This document shows positions 1 through 10,377 of a stretch of 64,000 bases of DNA, piece by piece. The stretch lies in NCBI GenBank assembly GCA_023213395.1, contig CM041465.1, forward strand, positions 177,079,741 to 177,143,740. Reading direction: 5' to 3'. The translations under genes and the position numbers were made by a program. Each line of letters begins with the position of its first letter. The first letter of the stretch is position 1. Under the pieces are notes generated by a model. It did not search any database. It was given only the letters and a program-made list of their open reading frames with translations, and had not been told where the DNA came from. The DNA is from Cycas panzhihuaensis. Its lineage: Eukaryota; Cycadophyta.

Positions 1-1100
1 ACATTAGATTTTACTACGATCAAGGTATTTTACTATTACAATGAGTTTGTCATTTGCTTTTACTATTTAAAAAAATCCTCTCTTTTTTTTTCTTAAGAAA
101 AGGGAAAAAGAAAAAAACTTAAAAATCTACTTCTAAAGTTAAATTTTAACCAAGAGAGAAAGTACTAGGAAAAGTGAGAGAAATTCAAATCTTCTGTCAA
201 AACTTCTATATGGCCATGCAACCATACAAAACGGTCAAAACATTTCAGCTCAAAATGCCACTCTCCTAGATGATTGATCTCATTATGGTGAGTCAAAAAG
301 TCTTATGGCGAAACTTCTAAAAATAAACAGAAATAGTCTGAAACTCGTTGAAACTCCTATGAGACTTTCATTAGTAGAAATCTAAAATTTGAAGATTTTT
401 TTTTCTTTAGTGAATCAAATCTAATAAAACTTGATTTGTTGGATTCCTTAAGGCTAGATCTACTAAAGCCCTTAAGAAATTTTAACATACATTAAAAATT
501 TTGAGAAAATTTCTTTAAAAAGTAATCAGATTAAAGTCAATTAAACTTTTACTTTTTAAGGTTGATCGAGGTAGAATTTAGAGATGGTGTAGAAGATAAA
601 AATATTTGTCTTGCTTGGAAGTCCCTCTTTGTAAATTTTTAGTCAAAATGGATAACTTTTAATTTTTACCTCTCGTAGAGCTAAACAGCCTTTTTCTGAA
701 CAATTTAGACTTATTTCTTCCACCTATAAGAAGTTAAAATTTTTTTCTACAACTTTATAGCATATATTTTGTAATTGATAATTGATTTATGATAAAAATT
801 AATAGAATATCCCTTAATAAAATTTAAAATTAGCTATAAAAATTAATAAAAAAGCTAATTTTTTTCATGAGAGCCTAAAGCCAAAAAACCTTCTTCTAGC
901 TAACAACTTTGATTCTCAATGCACCTGCAAATAAATAGAGGATATTAAAATATAATGTAAATGAAATACAAGCTTTTCATGATAAAAAATCTCTCAAAAT
1001 TTTAAAAATAATGAGTGCACTCTCAATACTTCACATTGAAGGTGAAAGAGAGGCATAATGACTCTATGCAAGTAGAATGGAATGAATAGATTTCCTTCTA
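1..1100 (-). mobile_element. Internal leader of a minus-strand LTR retrotransposon, cut by the window edge
   Basis: AT-rich, with no reading frame I recognise on either strand. It is assigned to an LTR element only by position: a reverse-strand primer-binding site follows at 1101-1112 and an LTR after that, so on the minus strand this stretch lies just downstream of the primer site. Family unknown. I see no gag homology in the visible 1.1 kb. Confidence 0.5.
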
Positions 1101-1112
1101 GCTCTAATACCA
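1101..1112 (-). other. Primer-binding site, initiator tRNA-Met type
   Basis: Read on the minus strand this is TGGTATTAGAGC, one base away from the TGGTATCAGAGC site that pairs with plant initiator tRNA-Met. It abuts the LTR at 1113 and fixes the element's orientation. Confidence 0.65.
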
Positions 1113-1370
1113 TATGAAGGAAGAATGAATCTAGGAAATAAATCACTCACATACATACCATGACAATGGAGAATGAAAAAGAGATGAAATAAGATATGAG
1201 AGCAAAGTTTGGAGGTGAGAATAAATAATGACTCCCCCCTTAAGATTTCACCTTTTATTATTGAGGGTGAGTATTAGGGTTAGGATTTTTCTGCCTAATA
1301 ACATGAAGCCAAAATTACATCTAAATGTATATAAAGCATATTTTACTAAGATACTAATACTAATCATACA
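1113..1370 (-). repeat. 5' LTR of the minus-strand element (258 bp)
   Basis: On the minus strand the LTR starts TGTATGATTAGT and ends next to the primer-binding site. The outer boundary is placed at CA (1369-1370) because RNase H-like sequence of another element seems to resume at 1371. The second LTR and the target-site copy lie outside the window, so the edge is inferred from one side only. Confidence 0.5.
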
Positions 1371-1406
1371 TTCTAAGGTCACTTAGTTAATCTACATAAA
1401 TAACCT
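1371..1406 (+). pseudogene. Stub of copia element F RNase H, left of the LINE
   Basis: Thirty-six bases between the minus-strand LTR and the LINE. They end in the 16-bp sequence repeated after the LINE, where it reads in frame with copia RNase H (K-S-T, as in the common RKST motif). The stub is therefore the left half of the exon-like coding sequence at 7744-8140. It is too short to classify alone, and its first 20 bases fit the family poorly. Confidence 0.4.
1391..1406. repeat. LINE target-site duplication, left copy
   Basis: The 16-mer TCTACATAAATAACCT occurs here and again at 7744-7759, directly flanking the LINE. Exact 16-bp duplications are typical of L1-type target-primed insertion. 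Confidence 0.9.
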
Positions 1407-1933
1407 AGTGCCTAGTGGCTCTACTGGGGCATACCATCCCCACGATCTAACTGTGACGCAATGAAGACTGGTTGCGAAGGATAACAGGCCCTGCTTGGAG
1501 CTAAATAGGCCATGAACTATACTATGCAAAGGTGTTGGAGCGGGAGGCGTTTAGAGATTACAGGTTAGGGTTCTCCCAGGATGAGAGGCAGTGCGTGGAG
1601 ACCCGAAGACTAGGATGCTTTGGCACCCTTCGAAAGGCGCAGGCTGCTGTGATGAGCTTGTTGTAACAGAAGGAAGACTGGCTGGGAAGGGAGACAGGTC
1701 CCTCTCGGTGGAAGATAGGCCGTGTAAAAAGACAAACAGTGAAGGAAGACAGGCTCCGTATGGTGACAGAGGATGCCCAGAGAAGAACTTGAATGGTAGC
1801 CCCCTAACTTAGGAGAAGAATGATAAAGCAAAGAGAATGCTAGAGGCTGAGTCAGATTTAGTGCCAAGGGCTATGGTATGTCCCTGCTTCCCTTGTTTGG
1901 GTTTTTTCTTTTGTAGTTTATAATCTCTCAAAT
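1407..1933 (+). promoter_or_regulatory. LINE 5' UTR with internal repeats
   Basis: Between the insertion point and the first ORF1 methionine. A roughly 49-base segment at 1463-1511 (starting GAAGACTGG, ending ATAGGCC) recurs at 1673-1721, and a partial third copy begins near 1745. Repeated monomers in a 5' UTR would suit an internal LINE promoter, but promoter function is inferred only. Short frames here are not convincing genes. Confidence 0.5.
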
Positions 1934-3378
1934 ATGGAAAAGGACCATAATCCTCAAAACCAGAACCAAAACCCCAACCTGTCATTGGGGAGATCCTACC
2001 ACGATGTTCTGAAAATAAATGAGGAGGAAACATTTGACCTAACACCTGTGATTCAGGATAATAAGGTTAGACTAAAAATCCCCTAGGCCCTAGTGGAGAA
2101 AACTGAGAAACATTGGGAGAACTACCTTGTTGGCAGATTCTCTAAACCTAAATCAGGTCTGGAAACCATCAGGAACTGGACGAGGACAAAATGGAAAATG
2201 ATGGGCAACGTGGAAGTAATAGCCATGCCTAAGGGCTGCGTACTATTTAAATTTTCTTCTTATGAGGACATATCTAGTATTCTGTTAAGGGCCCCATGGA
2301 TGCTTGGCAGGAAGGCCCTATCTCTTGAGAAATGGCATAGGGACTTTGATTCCTCTGTTCCCAAAATCAGACAAGCTCTTATATGGATCCAACTTCCAGG
2401 TCTCCCCTTACATCACTCAAACCCCGAAGTGTCCAAAGGTATAGCAAAAGCGGTGGGTCCTCTCTTAGCAATAAATTCTATAATAAAGAATAGAAGCAGA
2501 CTCATAAATGCTAGATTCTACACCCTGGTCCTTATTGATAAACCCCTCCTGGATGACATATGGATGGATATGATGGATGGGAGCTAGGCACAACTATTGA
2601 TCTATGAGATGGAGCATTTTAGATGCTCAACCTATAGAAACCTGGGGCACCTACCCCAAAAGTGCCCAGGTGTGCAACTCTCAAAGGATGAGAGACAAGA
2701 GGGCCCCTTAGAGCCAAATCTCCAGGAGGCTTCGAAGAAGGAAAAGGAAAAAGGGGAGGCATTAGAACGCCCAAGCCAAATGGAGGTCGTTGAGGCCCCT
2801 CATCTAAACCTAGGTTTTGACCCTAATGAGGAGGACATGCTCTTAGAGGAAGGTGAGCAAGCAGTATAGGTTCTAGTGGCCCCGGGGAGCCCGGTTGGCG
2901 AGGATAGTATAGGGGGCTTTATCCCAATTGGGGCTGCTTCTTCAGTCCAATTTACTTTAACTCATATGCCTGAGCCATATAGGATGCGGGGTATGGAGGT
3001 AGTACTGGGGCTGGGCTTACCCCCCTGCTTATAAAGGACTCCTCCTCAAATGCTGTAGATAAGACAGTATAACCAGTGAATTAGGCGTAGTTGGCTGGGG
3101 CTGAAGGGCTTGTGATGTCCACTTCAGAGGTCCTAGGGACGCCAGGCCTAGATACCTTCCCACAACTAGTCATGTCCTAAAAGAAGCAGCCGGATGTGGG
3201 TGCTAAGAAGAAGGTGGGGAGGCCATCTTTTAAACTCCAAAGAGAGAGAAACGGCTACCCAGGTAGATCAAGGTAGCCAGAAAACTTTAAAGGATGCCTT
3301 CCTTAAAGAGCCTAATCTTAGATCTAGAACAGAAGGCAGAGATCCATCGAAAGGTGAAGCCGCTGAAGTTTAGAAGCA
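1934..3378 (+). pseudogene. LINE ORF1: gag-like RNA-binding protein, broken
   Basis: Starts at ATG 1934, in frame with the long open segments 2093-2587 and 2597-2869. Residues 50-220 have the layout of the plant DUF4283/RNA-binding domain of L1 ORF1 (W-x-x-x-L-V-G-R-F, then a segment ending in A-P-W-M, then W-I-Q-L-P-G-L-P). A zinc knuckle follows near 2624-2670 as C-x2-Y-x4-H-x4-C, so the second cysteine is replaced by tyrosine. The acidic and basic tail beyond 2870 is badly broken. In-frame stops at 2084, 2585 and 2867 are all TAG; the first two stand where tryptophan is plausible and are preceded by C. In an active element ORF1 would coat the transcript. Confidence 0.85.
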
Positions 3379-3387
3379 AAGGAAGAA

Positions 3388-6300
3388 AAGATAAAAATTA
3401 TATTATGGAATATCAGGGGACTTAATGCCCCCTCGAAACAGAGAATTATTATGGACATGAGGAATAGATACCACTCGGACCTGATGTTCTTGCAGGAAAC
3501 TAAGCTAAGTTAGGAGAATGGACCAAAGATTAGGAACAAAATTTGGAAGAGTGCCGAAAGTATAGAGATTAACTATGACCAAGGAGCTGGGGGCTTAATG
3601 GTGCTATGGACTTCGTCGACATGGTCGGGTGAAATCTTCCTAGCTGAGGAATCCTTTATATCGATACGATTAACAAATAAAAGTAACAACTATAAATAGC
3701 TAGCCATAAACATTTATGCCCAAAATCTTTTAGAGGCCAGGAAGAGGCTTTGGGATAGATTACTGGAGGCCCATAGGGATCCCCAAGAACCATGGCTACT
3801 GGTGGGTGACTTTAACTCGGCGTTGTCTCTAGGGGACAAGAGAGGTGGCACTGGTAGGTGGACTACTAGCATGAGCGAGATCAATGACTTCCTACAGCAG
3901 GGGGGTCTGGAAGATGTTAAGCTCAGAGGTGCTTCATTTACCTGGTCTAATAAGTATATGGGGGATGATTTAATTCAAATCAAATTGGACAAGTTGCTAG
4001 TCAACTATGATTGGATGAGGTGCTTCAAGGACTTCACCCTGGAGGCTCTGTCGAGGATTAGCTCTGACCATTCACCTCTCTTGTTTTAATTTTTAGATCT
4101 GGGTAAATATATTGGGTCATCCTTCAGGTTCGAACTAATGTGGCTTCGACACCCTGATCTTCGAAAGAGGATTGAGGAATGGTGGGGTGTTCAAATTCGA
4201 GGCCATGTAATGTACAGATTCTTAAAGAAATTAGATTGGGTCAAAAGACAAGTAAAGGTATGGAACAAGGAGGTTTTTCAAAACATACACGAACAAAAGG
4301 ATAAAACTATCCATGACACGAAGAAAGCAGAGGATGTGGTCCAGCGGAAGGTAGATCCCCAGAGCTAGATAAGACAGAGAAGGAACTGGCTGAGACCCTA
4401 GAGGAGATCCTCATCAGGGAGGAAATCCATTGGAGATAAAAATCTAGGGCTCTATGGCTGGCGAAGGAAATAGAAACACTAATTTTTTCCATATGATCAC
4501 AGCCAAGCATAGAGCAAGCAATAGAATTAATAGTCTTCAAAAGGAAGATGGCTCAGTAGTCAATTCAACAGAAGGCATGAAGGAGTTGGCTAGTGAATAC
4601 TTCAAGTACTTATATACTGAACCGCATGATGGGGATAAGGACGGAAGGAAGGATTTCCTAAATAACATCCCCGGTCTGGTGAATGAAGCATAAAATGCCC
4701 AGCTAACAGTACCATTCACCCTGGATGAAGTTAGGGTGGCTCTCTTTGGCATGAAGAAAGATAAAGCTCCAGGCCCCAATGGATTCCCCCTAGGATTTTT
4801 TCAGGAGTTTTGGGACATAATCAAGGAGGACCTCATGGAAGCTCTGCAGGAGTTTTATGTAAATAAAAAGATTCTGCAGGAATGGCAGACCACATTCCTT
4901 GTTATCATCCCTAAAAAAGAAGGGGCGAAAAGAATGGAAGAGTTTCACCTAATCAGTCTTTGCAATGTTAAATATAAGATTATAACCAAGGTCTTAGTTA
5001 ATAGACTAAAGAAAATTATGCCAAATACCATATCCCATAATCAAGACAGTTTTCTCTGGGGCAGACAGATTTATGATGGTTATATAGTAGTTCACGAAAC
5101 AATCCACTCAGCCACAGAAAGGAAGGAGCATGTGATGCTCATCAAGATAGACCTTACAAAGGCCTTCGATAGGGTCTCTTGGGAGTGCTTGCTAGATTGT
5201 CTAGAGGCATTTGGCTTTGGGGAACCTTGGCGGTCTTGGATTAAGCTATGTATAGGCAATCCATAATTCTCAGTTATCATCAATGGCTCATCTTCCAGCT
5301 TTTTTCCAGGTTTTCAGGGATTGAGATAGGGTGATCCCCTTTCTCCCTTCCTATACATTACGATGGCTGAATTGTTGGGTAGAACCTTGGAGTCAGCTAG
5401 GAGGCAAGGGATTATAAATGGTATTAAACTGACATCAGGGGTGGATAATGTGGCCCACCACCAATTCGTGGATGATAATATCTTCTTAGGGAAGGCTGCT
5501 ATAAGAGAGGCATCCAATTTTAAGGAGATCTTGGGGCACTTTGAGAAGGCCATGAACCAGAAGATAAGTTTGAACAAGAGTAACATCTTTTTCATAAACA
5601 TCCCAAGCCAAATCCAAGGTAGGATCTGCAAGATTCTAGGGATGAGTATCAAAAAGCTCCCCACAACTTACCTCGGCTTGCCTCTCTTTGTTGGAAAGAT
5701 TACAAAAGAAATGTGGAACCCCCTTATCGATAGGATGCAAAGGAAGTTGGCGAGCTAGAAAGGCACCCTATTAAGTTTAGTTGGAAAATTCCAGCTAGTT
5801 GCGTCTACGCTTCAGAGCATCCTAGTCTTTTGGATGTCCATCTTTAGGATTCCACCTGGAATCTCAGACACTATTGAATCCATCCAGAAGTGATTCCTTT
5901 GGTCTGGGGTAGAAAATAAGGATGGGATACATCTGGTGAGCTGGAGCAAAGTCTGCACTCCGAAATGGGTCGGTGGCCTCAATCTAAGAAGGATTTCATC
6001 CTTCAATGTTTCTCTCGGGGCAAAGTTGGGCCAACGATTAATCAAAGGAGGAGAAAGACTATGGGAGAAGATCCTATCATGAAAATATATTCAAGGGGGC
6101 TCTCTCATAGAAAACACTGCATCGCTGGTTGGCTCAACCATTTGGAGGAGCATCCTTAAAGCTTGGAAAGCCATCAGGGATGACCTGAAATGGAGATTGG
6201 GAAATGGCAACTCCATAAGGTTCTGGGAGGATGTGTGGTGCTATGACAAGGCTCTAAAGAAATACCCAGACCTGGAGCCTATTATGGGTCCTTGTGTTAG

Positions 6301-7576
6301 GCATTATGGTCTACATGTAAAAGATTATTGGACTGAGAGTGGAAAAAACAGGGACTGGAGGAACTTTGAGGAAATCCAGGGTGAGTGTAGATTGTAGGAG
6401 GGTCTTTATAAGATCAAAAGGATTCTAGGTAAAAGCTACATCCCTATAACGCCTTTGCCAGATTTGATTGTGTGGCCCTTGAGCTCGTCCGGGGAGTACA
6501 CCATTAAATAGGGGTACCACTATTTATGTTTAATGAGAGGGGACCAAAGTAATCCAATATTATAAGGTGTTTGGAAGCTCCCTCTCATCCCCAAGATAGC
6601 TATTTTTTGGTGGACCTGTTTGATGAACAAAATACTTACTATAGACAACCTCAAAAAGAGAGGCTTTTTATTGCCCAACAGATGTATACTATGTTGCAAA
6701 GAAGAGGAATCTACAGATCATATCCTCCTTGAGTGTCCCTTCATAAGGGAGGTATGGAGGATGTTGCTTGAGAAACTAGAGGTATGTTGGACCTTCTCAG
6801 AAAAGATTGTTAACCTTTAGCTTGTTTAGCAAAGCCCATTTAGAAGCAGAATCTTAACTTGTATCTAGAAGAGTACACTCCCGATACTTGCATGGAACAT
6901 TTGGAAAGAGAGGAACCGAAGGATTTTCCAGGGGAACCAGATGGACCAGTTAGCCACCTTCAATAGAATTTGTATGGACATCAAGGAGAATGTCAGAAAT
7001 ACCAAAGAGAAGCATACAACCCTGACTGAGAATAAGATTTTTCTTAAATGGGGCATAGAGCCTATATTTGAGGTGGTAAAGGCCAGATGTAGCAACTGGA
7101 TGCCCCCAGAGGCACCCTAGATTAAAATCAACTTTGATGGGGCGGCAAAGGGGAACCCCAGAGAAGCTGGGGAAGGGGGAATTTGTAGAGACAACAACGA
7201 CACCCCTATTTGGGCCTTTGCGGATTACTATGAGCATCAAACGAACCACTATGCGGAAACACACACTATGCTCAAAGCTCTAAATTTAGTTCTTGAAGGT
7301 GACATTCAGCGCTTGGTAATTGAGGGGGATTCAGAGGTGGTTATAAACTCACTAAAAGGTGTTCCCCTCCTAGACTAGAGATTCCAATCCATAATCAATG
7401 ATGCCAAGGAGACCATTAAGGGATTAATAGATGTCTGTATAAGGCACACCTTGAGAGAAGGTAACAAAGCAACTGATTTCTTGGCAAACTAGGGGGTGAG
7501 GCACAAGAGAGGACATGTGTGGAGGTGTGACTTTCTTGGGGACCTCATGGTTCTAGTAGAAAAAGAAATGGTCTAA
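3388..7576 (+). pseudogene. LINE ORF2: endonuclease, reverse transcriptase, RNase H, broken
   Basis: ORF2 begins with the WNIRGLN motif of the apurinic-type endonuclease near 3400. That domain keeps Q-E-T-K near 3495, G-D-F-N near 3805 and S-D-H near 4068. One frameshift lies between about 4369 and 4453; the rest is in a single frame. The reverse transcriptase shows KDKAPGPNGFP near 4755, D-L-T-K-A-F-D-R near 5150, a GDPLSP motif at 5330 preceded by TAG where glutamine is expected, and F-V-D-D near 5470 in place of the usual YADD/FADD. A C-x2-C/H/C zinc segment follows near 6680-6740. From 7120 an RNase H domain reads N-F-D-G, A-E-T-H, E-G-D-S and a final A-T-D-F-L-A, so its acidic residues are kept. 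The frame ends at TAA 7574-7576. About 17 internal stops make the copy inactive. Confidence 0.9.
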
Positions 7577-7732
7577 AGTAGTTAGTCATGGGGCTTGTCT
7601 CGGTAATCTATTTCTCTTGCCTAGACTGTGGGGCTGTCACGATCATCTCTGACTTGGTAACCCAAAGCATACTAATGTACTAGGTTGTGGGATCCTGCTT
7701 CAAACCCACTCATAATTCAATTTTATCTTATC

Positions 7733-7742
7733 AAAAAAAAAA
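7733..7742 (+). other. LINE poly-A tail
   Basis: Ten adenines end the 3' UTR directly before the right target-site copy. This marks the 3' end of the inserted cDNA. Confidence 0.85.
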
Positions 7743-7743
7743 G

Positions 7744-7759
7744 TCTACATAAATAACCT
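7744..7759. repeat. LINE target-site duplication, right copy
   Basis: Identical over 16 bases to 1391-1406. One extra G lies between it and the poly-A tail. Confidence 0.9.
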
Positions 7760-8140
7760 TGATACATTAATCTCTTTCAAGGAAACCAACTATTACTTTA
7801 TCATCTACAAAGGTAGAATACAAATCAACCATAAGTGCATCTTATAAAGCGATATGGTTGAGACAATTATTGATAAATCTAAATAAAAAATAAAGTGGTC
7901 CAAGAATTATTTACTATGATAATTAAAGCATAATAAATTTGACCAAAAAATCCAGTCTTTCATACCATAACTAAATATATTCAAGTGCATCATCACTTCA
8001 TCTAAGGAAAAATATAAAATAAAGAAATAGAGCTAATGTAATATACAACAAACAAATAAGTTATAGACATCTTAACTAAATCTCTCAGCAAAGATAATTT
8101 TTAATTTCTTAGAAATAAACTTAGTTTAAAATAGATAAAA
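7744..8140 (+). pseudogene. Copia element F: RNase H domain, right part
   Basis: Translation resembles the C-terminal RNase H of Ty1/copia pol: P-T-I-T-L-S-S-T near 7800, then A-I-W-L-R-Q-L-L, a Y-D-N motif (normally C-D-N), N-P-V-F-H, a V-H-H-H-F-I segment and D-I-L-T-K-S-L-S-K-D-N-F near 8070-8110. Several stops interrupt it. It continues the stub at 1371-1406; the LINE separates the two. It runs into a weak purine-rich tract and then the LTR at 8154, the usual order at the 3' end of a copia element. Confidence 0.8.
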
Positions 8141-8153
8141 CATTAAGAAAGAG

Positions 8154-8453
8154 TGTTAGAATAATATTTTATCTATGATAGTATCTTAAGTTGTATAGTT
8201 AATTAATGAGGATTATGGGGCATTCTCTCTTCTTTGTAAGATTGACAAGTGGCTTACATATAGTAAGTGGTTACTAAACATTCCTTATATCTATAACGAG
8301 ATCATCTCTCACATAATCAATGAGCATTCCTTATTCAACAATATTTTCTCCTTCATTTAGAACTTCTCCTTCTTTCTTTATCTTCTTCCTACTCTTTCTC
8401 TTTCTCTTTCTATTCATCTATCTTAAGTGGTAATACTATTTAGACCTATTATA
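8154..8453 (+). repeat. LTR of copia element F (300 bp)
   Basis: Starts TGTTAGAATAATA immediately after RNase H and a degenerate purine tract, and ends near TTATA, where a canonical CA has probably mutated. A degraded primer-binding site follows. The LTR therefore has internal-type sequence on both sides, as in tandem LTR elements formed by recombination. No second copy of this LTR was recognised elsewhere in the window. Confidence 0.65.
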
Positions 8454-9000
8454 TGAGGTATCAGAATAAGGTTACTTAGCCACCAAAAAAAAAAATTCTA
8501 CTTTAATATAGGATTTGAAAGCATATCTGGGAGTATAAATACTAAAAATTCTAAAAAACAATGGTAAATTTAAAACAAAATGGCACATTCTATAAATTTT
8601 AAATAGGTTAATCTAAAATTTTGGGGAGAAATTGTAACAAATTTAATTTCAACCTTTTTTTAGCCACCACTTTTGGTGTCAAATTTATTACATCAACTTT
8701 AAACAAATATAACTTTGACTACATGTATCAAAATGATCCTTTTTTTTTTTTAGAATTAGTCTTGGGTTGATTAGAGGTCAGAGTAAAAAGTTATCAATAT
8801 TTTATTAGAAGGTATTATTATAAGTCTAGAAATCCTATGAATAACACTCTTTAAAATAAACATATCTTTTGTTACATTTATTAAAATTAAATTTTATCTA
8901 AATTATTGGAATTGTAATTTAAAAGTCATTATTTTAAACTATATTTTATGCATTTTAGAGCTATTTTATTTTATATATTAAATTTTAAAATTAATATTTC
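8454..9000 (+). repeat. Primer-binding site remnant and copia-type leader shared with element E
   Basis: Begins with a degenerate primer site containing GGTATCAGA. From about 8500 to 8980 the sequence aligns by eye with the leader of element E (58490-58960). Shared blocks include ACAAAATGGCACATTCT versus ACAAAATAGCTCATTCT, an AGAGTAAAAAGTTAT-like block, and the closing TATTTTATGCATTTTAGAGC-like stretch. The LTRs of the two elements are unrelated, so the leader is conserved across families. No coding frame. Confidence 0.6.
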
Positions 9001-9130
9001 ATATAGTATTTATTTTATCATCCAGACCTTGGTTGCAAAACTATTGCTCTTGAGACCTAATATTTTTCTTATCAAAATCAGGAGATAACAAGCTATAGAC
9101 ACCCCTAGTATCTCTTATCTTCACATCATC

Positions 9131-9495
9131 ATGGCTACCTAAAGGCCCATGTTGCCCATATTTTGTATAGATAAGATTCTTATTATAGATGATTAGGTCA
9201 AAGAAATGAATAAGGATTTAAAATCTCATATTGATGACTAACTTAGAAGTGAAGAAATGACTAAAGTAACCTTATTATATCTATAAGGAGAAACTTACCT
9301 TTGGTCTAAGGAGTGTTATAATAGAGGTAGATAATTAAAATAATACTCACTATAATTAGCTATTTGTATGAAATATAATAGTTCTTGGTGGTAGGAAATA
9401 CAAAGCCTTGAATAAGAAAAAGAAAAAGCTCATTAAATATTAGAAAGGTTCAACTATAAGGTGGAACAAGGAATTCTACCTATTCTATAGAGTTA
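9131..9495 (+). pseudogene. Gypsy-like gag remnant
   Basis: One frame from ATG 9131 can be followed for about 120 codons if about ten stops are ignored. A segment near 9265-9320 reads T-L-L-Y-L, stop, G-E-T-Y-L-W, then K-E-C, like the capsid region of plant gypsy gag, where W follows an L-x-G-E motif. It lies upstream of a G-rich tract and an LTR at 9913, as if the pol of this element had been lost. No zinc knuckle found. The family call rests on a short match. Confidence 0.4.
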
Positions 9496-9912
9496 GTGAT
9501 AACAAAAGAATAATGATGGAGAAAAAGAATATCAAAGTTGTTTACCACCTTACATCACTAGATGTAGCTAATGACAAGAAAGAATGTAGCTTGTTAAAGG
9601 TTAAAAGTCATACTAAAGTGTTATCATACTAGTATCCACATTATCAAGACACTTAACATGCCAAAGCTCATTATGAAAGGCCCTCATCAACTAAGTACCT
9701 CAAGAAAGCACAACATTCAAGATTGAGATTTCAAAATTGTAGATATTAAGAGCATATTATAATCTACTTGGGATGGATAGATCTTTATTCTATGCATAGT
9801 TTTTTTAACAACTTTTACTAAACCTATCAATTAGATAACAATAGTAAGAGGTGGTCACATGTATCAATGTATCAAGATGTTTCGAGAGTGAAGAATCTAA
9901 ATGGGGAGGACA
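9496..9912 (+). other. Non-coding remnant ending in a polypurine tract
   Basis: No convincing frame. The last bases, AATGGGGAGGACA, look like a polypurine tract preceding the LTR that starts at 9913. Confidence 0.4.
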
Positions 9913-10363
9913 TGTGGTGGGCCTTCACCACATAAGAATAGGTTAGTAGGAGGTTAAGGTTAATGAAAGCGAAGATGTTACATATTCACCCTCTACAAGT
10001 GGAGTGAGTACTTAAAATGTTAGTCATCAAAAGGATAGTGTTAATTATTAATTTGTATACATAGCTTGCTTATCTTTATTAATAGGATTTGAGGCCATTT
10101 TTTCCACTAATGAAACTTATTGTAAAGAGGCCTTATATGCCTAGTTAAGACCAAGTTTTATAAAATAATATTGTTGAGTGTTGTTTCTTCCTTCAAATGT
10201 TGTACTGTAGTACCCCTTGCTGGTGTCAATTTATGCTCAAAGTGCTCTCAAGCCATCTAAGTTGTAATATGGTTTTCATTATTAATAAAATTGAATCTTG
10301 GTTACCACATTTCCTATTTTTTATATCTGAAATCATATAACCATTGAGGTTTGATATATCCCA
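9913..10363 (+). repeat. 5' LTR of gypsy element G1 (451 bp)
   Basis: Starts TGTGGTGGGCC and ends CCCA, two bases before a primer-binding site. The first 18 bases form an inverted repeat (GTGGTG, six bases, CACCAC). An AATAAA-type signal (TTAATAAAATTG) lies near 10280, where an LTR polyadenylation signal would be expected. No 3' partner was seen, because other elements replace the right end of G1. Confidence 0.7.
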
Positions 10364-10365
10364 AG

Positions 10366-10377
10366 TGGTATTAGAGC
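10366..10377 (+). other. Primer-binding site of G1
   Basis: TGGTATTAGAGC, an initiator tRNA-Met type site, two bases after the LTR. Confidence 0.75.

Larger units (their letters stand above)
1407..7743 (+). mobile_element. Near full-length plant L1-type LINE (about 6.3 kb)
   Basis: A non-LTR retrotransposon with all expected parts in order: GC-richer 5' UTR, ORF1 with nucleic-acid-binding domain and zinc knuckle, ORF2 with endonuclease, reverse transcriptase, zinc-binding zf-RVT-like domain and RNase H, a short 3' UTR and a poly-A tail. It is flanked by an exact 16-bp target-site duplication and sits in the RNase H region of copia element F. Its G+C content is clearly above the surrounding DNA. 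Both ORFs are broken by many stops, mostly TAG, and ORF2 has one frameshift, so the copy is dead although its catalytic motifs are still readable. Confidence 0.93.

Noticed and set aside
1591-1867. Short ORFs in the LINE 5' UTR
   Set aside because: Both strands open only by the higher G+C content; no match to ORF1 and upstream of its start.
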